NCBI GenBank assembly: GCA_020638285.1
Contig: JACKIV010000005.1
Span: 1 to 64,000 of the forward strand
Direction of reading: 5' to 3'
Source of the DNA: Rhodospirillales bacterium
GTDB taxonomy: Bacteria > Pseudomonadota > Alphaproteobacteria > Micavibrionales > Micavibrionaceae
DNA length: 64,000 bases
This document shows, piece after piece, positions 57,173-64,000 of this stretch (within the stretch, counting starts at the first letter, position 1; every line of letters begins with the position of its first letter). The position numbers and the translations under genes are program-made. The notes under the pieces were generated by a model. That model was not told the origin of the DNA, did no database searches, and worked only from the letters and a program-made list of their open reading frames with translations.

Positions 57173-59191
57173 ATGACCATGCTGGATCCAATCGAACAAG
57201 AAAAAAATCCGCGCCGCATGAAAAGAGCAGGCATCGTCGCGATCGGCCTGACCCTGTTCGTGTTTTTGCTCTTTATGTTTTCCGGATCTTTTTTGGCACG
57301 GCTGGCATTCCACAGCGCCATAAACGGAGCCGGATTTCCCAACGCCCATTACGAAAACGCCCGTTTCGGCACGAGCGGAGTTACCTTTGAACGCGTTGCC
57401 CTCGACACCGATTCGTTCAGCACCATCGAAACCATCTCGGCAACATACAGCCTGCCCGGCCTTTTATTCCGCGGAAAGATTGACACCCTGTCTTTGAAAA
57501 ACGCAGTCCTGACAGGAGAATGGCGATCCGGCCCAATACCAGCCATCGCCGGATGGATCCCGAATTCACAGACGCCCTCCCCCCCCTCTTTGCCCGAAGT
57601 TTTTCCTTTTGCAGCTCTGACCATCGAGAATTTGCGACTTGATCTGGATACACAGGAAGGCGGAATTACCCTTTTGGCGAACGCGGCCCTATCCACAACA
57701 GCCGACGGAGATGCAGCCTTTCAGGCCAACATCGAAGGAAAACAATATCAGTTGAGCATCAAGGCCGGCCTTTCCGGCAAAAAAACAGCAGACGGACAAT
57801 GGTCGCTTGAGGCCAACATCGAAAACGGGCGGGTCAATCTGGAGTCTTTTAAATTCAGCCGAATCGACGGATGGATCACCGCCAGCGGTGGACCCGGCAC
57901 ACCGGAGCCAACCCTGTCCGGCCAGTTGACCGCCGGAAAACTGGCCGCCGGATGGATCCAGATGCAAAGTCTGACCGCTTCTCTTGATGGAACGCCGGAC
58001 GCCCCGCACCTGATCGTCAATGGAGCCGCAGCCGGCGTGCCGGGACTTGCCCTCGCCGCAGAATTGCGCGATGGCGCGCTCAGCGCCACGCTTTCCGCTT
58101 CAGGCAAAACGGACCTGCGCGATTATCTGACCCTGACCGCCAAAATCCTGAATCGCCCGCCTCCGCCCATGCAGACCATCCCGAAAGGATTTTCAGCACT
58201 GACCCTGCGCCTGAACCGCGAGCCAACCCCGGCGGACAGACCAACCCTGCGCCGCTACAGCCTGTCCTTGTCCGATGCCGAAAAAACGCTGGATGCTTAC
58301 AGCGACCTGATGTGGGACGGCAACACACTGGCGGGAACAATCCAGACGGGCCCGATTTCTCTGGACGCCGCAGGCCCCCTTTTCCCCACGCTCCTGCCCG
58401 AAGGATGGAAGCTCGTGGGCGGAACGGCCGATATTCAGGGGCAGATTGCCATGGCCTATGACACAAGCGGACTGAGAATCGACGGACCCATGAAAATCAA
58501 ACTCAAGGACGTTGATCTGGACTCTGCCCCGGCCCGCATCGAAGGAGCAGAAGGGTCTTTCGTTTTTGATTCCCTGACCCCGCCAGTGACTACAGGCTTT
58601 CAAAAACTCGCCATCGCACAGGCCGATATCGGCCTTCCGATCGAACAGATCACCGCCAACATCAAAATTGATCCGTCCGGCGTCCTGACTGTTCAGGGTG
58701 CAAGCGGAGATTTTGCAAACGGACGGATCGAAGCCGCGCCCTTCGAAATCCACGGCGGATCTTTTCAGGGCGTAGAGGTCCGCCTGTCCGGCGTAGATCT
58801 GAAGCGCGCAGTCAAGGCGTTCCGAGCCCGCGATATTTCCCTTTCAGGAATTCTGGATGGAGGCATGACCCTGTCCGGAAAACCGGGCGAGCCGGTCTAT
58901 GCCCAGGGGCGGATTGAGGCGCGCGCGCCCGGCGGGCTCGTCCGCTATGCCCCCGACCCCGTTCCGGCTTTTCTGGCCGGAGACGATCCGGGACTTGAGA
59001 CCGCGCGGCTTGCGCTCGAGAATCTGGCCTATGAAGCCCTGTCGGTTGACTTCAAGGGCCCCTTGGGCGGGGACATGGAAACGCATCTGATCGCGCGGGG
59101 TTATAACTCGAAAGCCTTCGGCGACCGCCCGGTGGAACTCAATCTGAATCTTCAGGGCGCGATCCTTCCCCTCTTCCAACTGGCTCGATAA
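57173..59191 (+). CDS. YdbH/AsmA-like membrane-anchored protein
   Basis: A 672-residue protein with one N-terminal membrane anchor (VAIGLTLFVFLLFMFSGSFL) and a long repetitive beta-rich periplasmic part with the alternating pattern of AsmA/TAM-type lipid-transfer proteins. The end (RPVELNLNLQGAILPLF) resembles YdbH. Known members bridge inner and outer membranes for phospholipid traffic. The usual small YnbE/YdbL partners are not adjacent. ATG 57179 is an alternative start. Confidence 0.65.
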   Translation: MTMLDPIEQEKNPRRMKRAGIVAIGLTLFVFLLFMFSGSFLARLAFHSAINGAGFPNAHYENARFGTSGVTFERVALDTDSFSTIETISATYSLPGLLFRGKIDTLSLKNAVLTGEWRSGPIPAIAGWIPNSQTPSPPSLPEVFPFAALTIENLRLDLDTQEGGITLLANAALSTTADGDAAFQANIEGKQYQLSIKAGLSGKKTADGQWSLEANIENGRVNLESFKFSRIDGWITASGGPGTPEPTLSGQLTAGKLAAGWIQMQSLTASLDGTPDAPHLIVNGAAAGVPGLALAAELRDGALSATLSASGKTDLRDYLTLTAKILNRPPPPMQTIPKGFSALTLRLNREPTPADRPTLRRYSLSLSDAEKTLDAYSDLMWDGNTLAGTIQTGPISLDAAGPLFPTLLPEGWKLVGGTADIQGQIAMAYDTSGLRIDGPMKIKLKDVDLDSAPARIEGAEGSFVFDSLTPPVTTGFQKLAIAQADIGLPIEQITANIKIDPSGVLTVQGASGDFANGRIEAAPFEIHGGSFQGVEVRLSGVDLKRAVKAFRARDISLSGILDGGMTLSGKPGEPVYAQGRIEARAPGGLVRYAPDPVPAFLAGDDPGLETARLALENLAYEALSVDFKGPLGGDMETHLIARGYNSKAFGDRPVELNLNLQGAILPLFQLAR

Positions 59192-59206
59192 AAAACGGAC
59201 GAAACA

Positions 59207-60001
59207 TCAAATCGTGACCGGAATTTCCATTCCGTCATATCCAGGCTCGAACCCGGGGCGCAATTCGCGGCGCAGGGTCTGGTAATCCATTTTTGCGCTC
59301 AAATTCACGATGACCACTGTTTCCGCACCAATTTTCTCATTCAGATCATACAGGCGCGGCAGACCCGCATGAACCAGCGGGTTTTCGTGGTGATAGGCGC
59401 CGCCATCCACCACCCATGTCTTCACGCCGCGCAAGGCCGCGATTCCCGCCGCATCCAGATTGACCAGATCGACCGAATAGGCCACATCGCCCACGCGCAA
59501 GCCCGTCGAGACGCAGGTTCCATGATCCTGCTCGAACGGGGTGCAGGGGATTCCGCCGATGGTCATGGGCTTGCCGTACTGATTGTCCATTATCATGTGG
59601 GGCTTTAGTATCGATTGATACAGACCGTCCGGACTGCCCGCGAACAGGTATGAGAACCGCGTCTGAAGATTGTCCAGCGTCGAGGCGTTTCCATACACGT
59701 CCAGCCGCCCGCCCGTTCGAGCAACATATCGCAGTTCGTCGATTCCGTGGACATGGTCGCCGTGGTAATGCGTGTAGAGAACCGCGTCGATCCGGGTCCA
59801 CCCAGCCTGATTGAACTGGTCCCGGAAATCAGGGCCGGTGTCGACGACCAGAATTTTTTCCTCCACCTGAAACACCGCGCACGCCCGGCGGCGGCGGTTT
59901 TTCGGCTCGTTGGAATCGCACGCCCCCCAGTGATTGAACAGGGCCGGCACACCCGCCGAATTGCCCGATCCCAGAATGGTGAGTTTTGCCGGAGCATTCA
60001 T
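59207..60001 (-). CDS. metallo-beta-lactamase-fold hydrolase, PhnP-like
   Basis: The 264-residue enzyme has the metal motif in YTHYHGDHVHGIDELR, the N-terminal LGSGNSAGVPALF, and later CVSTGLRVGDVAYSVD and VVDGGAYHHENP. This is the PhnP/phosphodiesterase branch of the fold. Its ATG overlaps the TatD stop (ATGA). In many alphaproteobacteria this pair follows tmk, holB and metG; those are not in the window. Confidence 0.9.
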   Translation of the reverse strand: MNAPAKLTILGSGNSAGVPALFNHWGACDSNEPKNRRRRACAVFQVEEKILVVDTGPDFRDQFNQAGWTRIDAVLYTHYHGDHVHGIDELRYVARTGGRLDVYGNASTLDNLQTRFSYLFAGSPDGLYQSILKPHMIMDNQYGKPMTIGGIPCTPFEQDHGTCVSTGLRVGDVAYSVDLVNLDAAGIAALRGVKTWVVDGGAYHHENPLVHAGLPRLYDLNEKIGAETVVIVNLSAKMDYQTLRRELRPGFEPGYDGMEIPVTI

Positions 60002-60801
60002 GTTGCCGTCTCCCTTGCCCGGTCAAAGAGGCGAAAGAAATTGTCTCGTGTGCGTGTGGCAAAATCGTCTTCGCCAAGGCCATAAAAATCCGCCAGAAAC
60101 CGCCCGGTATGGATCACATAGGCCGGTTCGTTGACCTTGCCGCGCAAGGGGACAGGGGCCAGATAGGGCGCGTCCGTTTCAATCAAAACCCGGTCCAGCG
60201 GAATGTCCCGCGCGATGGCGCGCAGATCCTCGGACTTCGGAAAGGTCACAATCCCGGAAAAAGAAATATAAAACCCCAGATCCAGCGCGGCCAGCGCCAG
60301 ATCCCGCCCGCTCGAAAAACAGTGCAGCACGCCGCGCAGCGCGCCGCCTCCGCTTTCCTCGCGCAGCATCGCGATCATATCCGCATCCGCATCGCGCGCA
60401 TGGACGATGATCGGCAGATCCGTCTGCCGCGCCGCGCGAAGCTGCTTGCGAAAAACGTCTTTCTGATCTTCCGGCGATGCATGATTGTAAAAATAATCCA
60501 GCCCCGCCTCGCCGATGCCGATGATTTTCGGCTCGGCGCGCGCGCGCGTCACCAGATCGGATTCGGAAATGGCCTGCTCTGCCGGGTCGCCTGCCTCGTG
60601 CGGATGGGTTCCAATGCTGCACCAGACATGTTCGTGCGCCCGCGCAATGTCCAGAATTCCGGCAAAGGAATCGCTGGTCCGGCAGCAGATGGTGAGCATC
60701 CCCTCCACCCCCGCCGCGCGCGCGCGGGCCACAGCCGCCCCCGCGCCGTCCGCTCCGGCCAGTTTCGGATCGTCAAGGTGACAGTGCGAATCAATCCACA
60801 T
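59998..60801 (-). CDS. tatD: TatD-family metal-dependent hydrolase (DNase)
   Basis: The 267-residue protein starts MWIDSHCHLDDPKL (metal-binding HxH) and has GEAGLDYFYN, PIIVHARDAD, HCFSSGRDLAL and VLIETDAPYLAPVP, the complete TatD/YcfH set. It is a 3'-5' exonuclease or D-tyrosyl-tRNA-type deacylase in known relatives. I start at 60801; longer frames upstream are not coding-like. Four-base overlap with the downstream hydrolase gene. Confidence 0.93.
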   Translation of the reverse strand: MWIDSHCHLDDPKLAGADGAGAAVARARAAGVEGMLTICCRTSDSFAGILDIARAHEHVWCSIGTHPHEAGDPAEQAISESDLVTRARAEPKIIGIGEAGLDYFYNHASPEDQKDVFRKQLRAARQTDLPIIVHARDADADMIAMLREESGGGALRGVLHCFSSGRDLALAALDLGFYISFSGIVTFPKSEDLRAIARDIPLDRVLIETDAPYLAPVPLRGKVNEPAYVIHTGRFLADFYGLGEDDFATRTRDNFFRLFDRARETAT

Positions 60802-60915
60802 ATTCAGAAAAACCCTTCCCTGACTTCCGTTATAGACGCCCGAAGCAGACAAAATCAACACCCTCCACAAACCCGGAATTTGCTCTCGCGTCCAGAAATT
60901 CTGTAGACTCCGAAG

Positions 60916-61521
60916 ATGGACGAAGAGCAGACACAAGAACCCCAGATGGCCGAAGAAACAGGGAATCTGTATGATGATTCCATGGAAGCCATTAACGGGA
61001 ATCCAAACAAAACAGAAATCTCTCATATCGCAGAACAGTTTACCCGGAATCTTGAGGAGTTTTCCCCGGTTCCCACGCCGGAAGCCCACCCGTCAAGCCC
61101 TGTAAAGAAATCCCCGGATTCTTTGTCGAACGCTTTTGAGATATACCAGCGCATCAAGGAAGGAACACCAGACACGGACGGTGTTTCTGTTGAACATTCG
61201 CCGGGTGCCGTTGTTGCAACACTGACAGGCGCACCAGATCCCCGCCCCGATCCTAAAGCACCGGGCGTTCCATTCGGGCCTTTGTGCACCTCGGATGGAA
61301 CATCGATTGCGGGAGATATGACCTTTGCAGGAGAAGATCCCGCGTCCTTTGAGAAGGTAAAGGCCGCCGCCCGGAACGCCTTTGCGGACGCAGCTTCCTT
61401 TGACCCTCGCAATGGCGGTGACATGGCCCCCGTTGAAGACAGCCTCCGTCACGATCTTGGAGAAGAAGCAAAAATTTCAAGCATCACATCCATCAAAAAC
61501 GATCCGCGCTGCGCCCTTTAG
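60916..61521 (+). CDS. acidic hypothetical protein
   Basis: A 201-residue acidic, Pro/Ser/Asp-rich protein that looks largely disordered (DEEQTQEPQMAEETGNLYDD at the start). Only NAFEIYQRIKEGTPD and FEKVKAAARNAFADAASFD look helical. No signal peptide, no family. It is divergent from tatD, 114 bases apart, and convergent with secB. Its reality rests on open frame and position only. Confidence 0.5.
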   Translation: MDEEQTQEPQMAEETGNLYDDSMEAINGNPNKTEISHIAEQFTRNLEEFSPVPTPEAHPSSPVKKSPDSLSNAFEIYQRIKEGTPDTDGVSVEHSPGAVVATLTGAPDPRPDPKAPGVPFGPLCTSDGTSIAGDMTFAGEDPASFEKVKAAARNAFADAASFDPRNGGDMAPVEDSLRHDLGEEAKISSITSIKNDPRCAL

Positions 61522-61544
61522 GAGAACGCAGAGTGCACCCCTGT

Positions 61545-62036
61545 TTACGCCGCAGCAGACGGAGCTTGTGGAATCCCCTGAGCAAACCGCTCTGCGTACA
61601 ACGCCTGAAAGTCAACCGGGCCCATCAGCAGAGGCGGGAAACCCGCCTGCTGGGTCAGGGTCGCCAGAATCTGGCGCACGAACGGAAAGGCCAGACGCGG
61701 GATTTCAATCAGCAGGATCGGGTGGTGGTGTTCTTCGGGAACCTCCGGGAGAGACACGCTCACGCCATACTGGATTTCGGCAATAAAAACAGGCTTATCC
61801 GAACGACGGCCCGTCGCAGACAAGGTCAAAACCACTTCATACAGATTGCGGATCTGCTTGTCCTCAATCGGGCGGGCATCCATATTGATATTGATCTCAA
61901 TAGCCGGGGCCGCCTGACCGGGGCGCAACGTCTCGGGCGCGCCCGGATTTTCAAAAGACAGATCCCGGACATATTGCGCATGAATCATCATGGGCATGGC
62001 GGGCGATTCAGGCAAGGCGGGCTGGGGCTCGGTCAT
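61545..62036 (-). CDS. secB: protein-export chaperone SecB
   Basis: A 163-residue protein with the SecB core: HAQYVRDLSFENPGAPETL, EIQYGVSVSLPEVPEEHHHP, ILLIEIPRLAFPFVRQILA and GFPPLLMGPVDFQALYAERF. It keeps preproteins unfolded for SecA in the cytoplasm. The start at 62036 (MTEPQP) fits better than the nine-residue longer form. The mid-protein AFPFVRQ and the DFQALYA end are diagnostic. Typical length for alphaproteobacteria. Confidence 0.95.
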   Translation of the reverse strand: MTEPQPALPESPAMPMMIHAQYVRDLSFENPGAPETLRPGQAAPAIEININMDARPIEDKQIRNLYEVVLTLSATGRRSDKPVFIAEIQYGVSVSLPEVPEEHHHPILLIEIPRLAFPFVRQILATLTQQAGFPPLLMGPVDFQALYAERFAQGIPQAPSAAA

Positions 62037-62125
62037 GGCGTTTCTTCCTGTTGTTTCCCTCAAAAGCGATAATCCCGGAATATCACGCTTTCCGGCCTTT
62101 CGGCAAGAGGGATCGGAAATCCGCT

Positions 62126-62764
62126 CTATGACGGAGCTATTCCAACCACCGCCGTTTCGACAGTCTCAAGATTAAGAACGGATTTGCGGATATCGACTTT
62201 CTGGCCATTGGCTAAAATCACGGCGGAAACACCCTGAATCCCCACCTCGGAGCCGTTCGAATATCTTGGATCACCGTACAAACGCCCGAAAAAAAGAAAA
62301 GAGCCTTGATGATTAAAAAACCTTCCGGGCACGAAACGGCGTCCGGATCCGTTTTCTACAGCCTCCTGCGTTGAAAACGCATACAGTTTTCCGCTGCTGG
62401 TTTGCAAGGCCTTCACCAGATGAAACGCTCCGCTCTCAAAAGATTCGCACAAGGCATCCCGCCAGGAATTACGCAGAACAATCGAGGAAATCGGGGTAGT
62501 GGTCACGGTACACCCCTCCGGAAAAGCGGGCGTTCCATCGGGCTTTTTCTTCTCCTGCGCACGCCCGTAACAACGCCCCAGAAGAGTCAACCGCCCCTCC
62601 GCGCACCGGGCAAAAGCAGGCCTGAGCGCAACCGTTTCCGGACGGGCTTCCTCCTGAGCAGACAAAATCCTGTATTCCGTCCCTGATCGCGTCCGAACCG
62701 AGTCGATGTCCGAAAAATCTCCATCGATCATCCTGCGAAGAACATTCTCCAGTTGTGTTTCCAT
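62126..62764 (-). CDS. hypothetical protein with internal duplication
   Basis: A 212-residue soluble protein. Its two halves look like diverged copies: SGTEYRIL ... LTLLGRCYG ... ISSIVLRN in the first, SSGKLYAFS ... FLFFGRLYGDPR ... VSAVILANG in the second. No known family. I start at ATG 62764, which precedes a helical leader (ETQLENVLRRMIDGDF). It is followed 89 bases later by secB on the same strand. Confidence 0.65.
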   Translation of the reverse strand: METQLENVLRRMIDGDFSDIDSVRTRSGTEYRILSAQEEARPETVALRPAFARCAEGRLTLLGRCYGRAQEKKKPDGTPAFPEGCTVTTTPISSIVLRNSWRDALCESFESGAFHLVKALQTSSGKLYAFSTQEAVENGSGRRFVPGRFFNHQGSFLFFGRLYGDPRYSNGSEVGIQGVSAVILANGQKVDIRKSVLNLETVETAVVGIAPS

Positions 62765-63104
62765 GCCCGGTGCCCTGTTTTTTGCCCTGCTTCCCTCTAA
62801 AGCCATAGGTTTATATGGAAATATTTATTATTTCAAGGTTATTCTTTTGTTTTTATCAATTTTTAGCCTCTTTTCCTGTCAGGAAGGGGGCATGGACGCC
62901 CCGGCGGAAATAGAGTAAAATACAGACACATCAGGATTTCCTGCCTGATCCTGCACCCTGTATTTGTTTCAAATTGTTCCAAAATCTTACGTCTTGTTAA
63001 TTTGTTTTGTCATAAGATGCAAGAACGGGACACCTGTTCCCGGCGTGGCCTTTTGGATGATTTTGAGAGTTTATAGACGTTATTAGAACAGAGGGGATTT
63101 TATC
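62765..63104. other. intergenic region
   Basis: No gene is supported. It is AT-rich near 62815-62875 and contains a small palindrome (TCAGG..CCTGA) near 62931-62949. It must hold divergent promoters for the duplicated-domain gene and the FecR-domain gene, but I see no convincing boxes. The ribosome site GAGGGG precedes the latter's ATG. Confidence 0.4.
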
Positions 63105-64000
63105 ATGGCACAGACAGATCCGGGACAAACGATGGGTCACGACATCGGACAAAGCCACGATTCCGGCGCCGCTCATTCCCGGACTCATTTTCAGGCCGGG
63201 GACGCGCAGACACTGACTCTCCCCGGAACGGGCTGGACCGTCGACGCCGAAATTCTGCAAGAGGGAGAAGATCTGGTCCTGCAAGCCCCCGACGGATCGC
63301 AAGCTGTCGTCCATGGCTATTTCACCGCCGACCACCCCCCCGTCATTCAAGGGACGGAGGGCGGCGCACTGACCCCCGCTCTGGTTCACTCCTTCGTCCA
63401 TGACGCAGGCCCCGTTCTGTATGCCGCCGCAGGCAGCGCCACCGACGTCAGCCCCGTTGGACAAATCGACGAAATGGATGGACAGGCCACCATCATCCGC
63501 ACAGATGGATCGAAAGAGCCTGCTGCAATCGGCACGCCCGTCTATGAGGGCGACGTGATCGAGACCGGAGCGCATGGCTCGGTCAATATCGTTTTTGCGG
63601 ACGAAACCAGCTTTGCCGTTTCCGAAAATGCCCGTCTGGCCATCGACGAATATGTCTATGATCCCGCAAACGAGAGCGGCGAGACCCATTTTTCCGTCCT
63701 GCGCGGGATGTTTGTTTTTACCAGCGGTCTGGTCGGGCGCGAAGATCCGGACGATGTCAAAATCGAAACGCCCATGGGGTCCATCGGGATCCGGGGTACG
63801 ATCATCGCCGGAAACGCAGACAGCGGAGAAATCACCGTTGTCGAGGGTGCGATCGTTCTGCGCGCGCCGGGTGGCGGAGAAATAACGCTGGCCAACCAGT
63901 TTGACACGGCCCGCTTTACGCAGACAGGCGCGGTGGAGCATGTCGGCACCCTGAGCGCGACGGATATCGCGGGTCGGTTCTCGGGATTGTCCGGGGTCGC
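63105..64000 (+). CDS. FecR-domain surface/repeat protein, partial
   Basis: The frame is open to the window edge (298 codons so far). After a short His/Asp-rich N-terminus the sequence shows a FecR-type domain: GTPVYEGDVIETGAHGSVNI, FADETSFAVSENARLAIDEY, SVLRGMFVFTSGLVGREDP, and KIETPMGSIGIRGTIIAGN. In alphaproteobacteria this arrangement usually heads very large secreted adhesin or cadherin-like repeat proteins, in which the N-terminus retains the protein at the cell surface. No signal peptide is visible, which fits type I secretion. Confidence 0.8.
   Translation, partial: MAQTDPGQTMGHDIGQSHDSGAAHSRTHFQAGDAQTLTLPGTGWTVDAEILQEGEDLVLQAPDGSQAVVHGYFTADHPPVIQGTEGGALTPALVHSFVHDAGPVLYAAAGSATDVSPVGQIDEMDGQATIIRTDGSKEPAAIGTPVYEGDVIETGAHGSVNIVFADETSFAVSENARLAIDEYVYDPANESGETHFSVLRGMFVFTSGLVGREDPDDVKIETPMGSIGIRGTIIAGNADSGEITVVEGAIVLRAPGGGEITLANQFDTARFTQTGAVEHVGTLSATDIAGRFSGLSGV

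Noticed and set aside
62763..62918. Small lipoprotein with a lipobox-like LFSC on the plus strand
   Set aside because: No proper start codon or ribosome site close to the hydrophobic stretch, and the frame begins inside the opposite gene.

Overview
The window looks like a chromosome segment of an alphaproteobacterium carrying a large integrated island at its left end. The lineage is suggested by the rRNA operon order 16S, tRNA-Ile, tRNA-Ala, 23S, 5S, by the adjacent run lgt, MidA-family methyltransferase, pgeF, and by secB and an NDUFAF5-like methyltransferase. I cannot name a genus. All functional calls come from reading motifs by eye; no search was run.

Region 1 (about 197-26193) is a 26-kb genomic island inserted at the 3' end of an initiator tRNA gene. 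A 48-bp copy of the tRNA 3' end lies at each boundary, and a second 22-bp repeat lies just inside each end. The island holds a tyrosine integrase coupled to a zeta-toxin-like kinase, two unknown genes, an AT-rich minus-strand cassette (MoaA-like radical SAM, a Nudix-glycosyltransferase fusion, an unknown protein, a proline-iminopeptidase-like hydrolase), a two-gene operon of an XRE regulator and a cyclodipeptide-synthase-like protein with Cys where the catalytic Ser is expected, a replication/excision-like module (AlpA-type HTH, DUF927/primase-like protein and small partners), and a type III restriction-modification locus. That locus looks dead as sequenced: the methyltransferase is shredded by frameshifts and the restriction subunit stops before its nuclease domain at the island edge.

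Region 2 (26.2-37.5 kb) is ordinary chromosome: purN, a TrmN6-like methyltransferase, a candidate small RNA, a membrane protein with a ferritin-like diiron partner, a large exported protein with usher-like and SPOR-like parts, hldD, and the overlapping lgt, midA, pgeF operon.

Region 3 (37.5-41.3 kb) is a minus-strand remnant of podovirus-type head genes (portal and scaffold plus small conserved genes) with palindromic repeats between them. No capsid, terminase or tail gene is visible.

Region 4 (41.6-47.1 kb) is a minus-strand rRNA operon with a good promoter and nested processing stems. The two spacer tRNAs and the 16S 3' end carry small insertions and deletions that should not be tolerated in working RNAs.

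Region 5 (47.3-64 kb) is chromosome again: an exported protein, a HEAT-repeat AlkD-like protein with a likely CTG start, an XRE regulator of the same architecture as the island one, methyltransferases, comF, a hydrolase, a YggS-type PLP protein, a YdbH/AsmA-like protein, a metallo-beta-lactamase-fold enzyme and TatD nuclease, secB, and the N-terminus of a FecR-domain surface protein that runs off the window.
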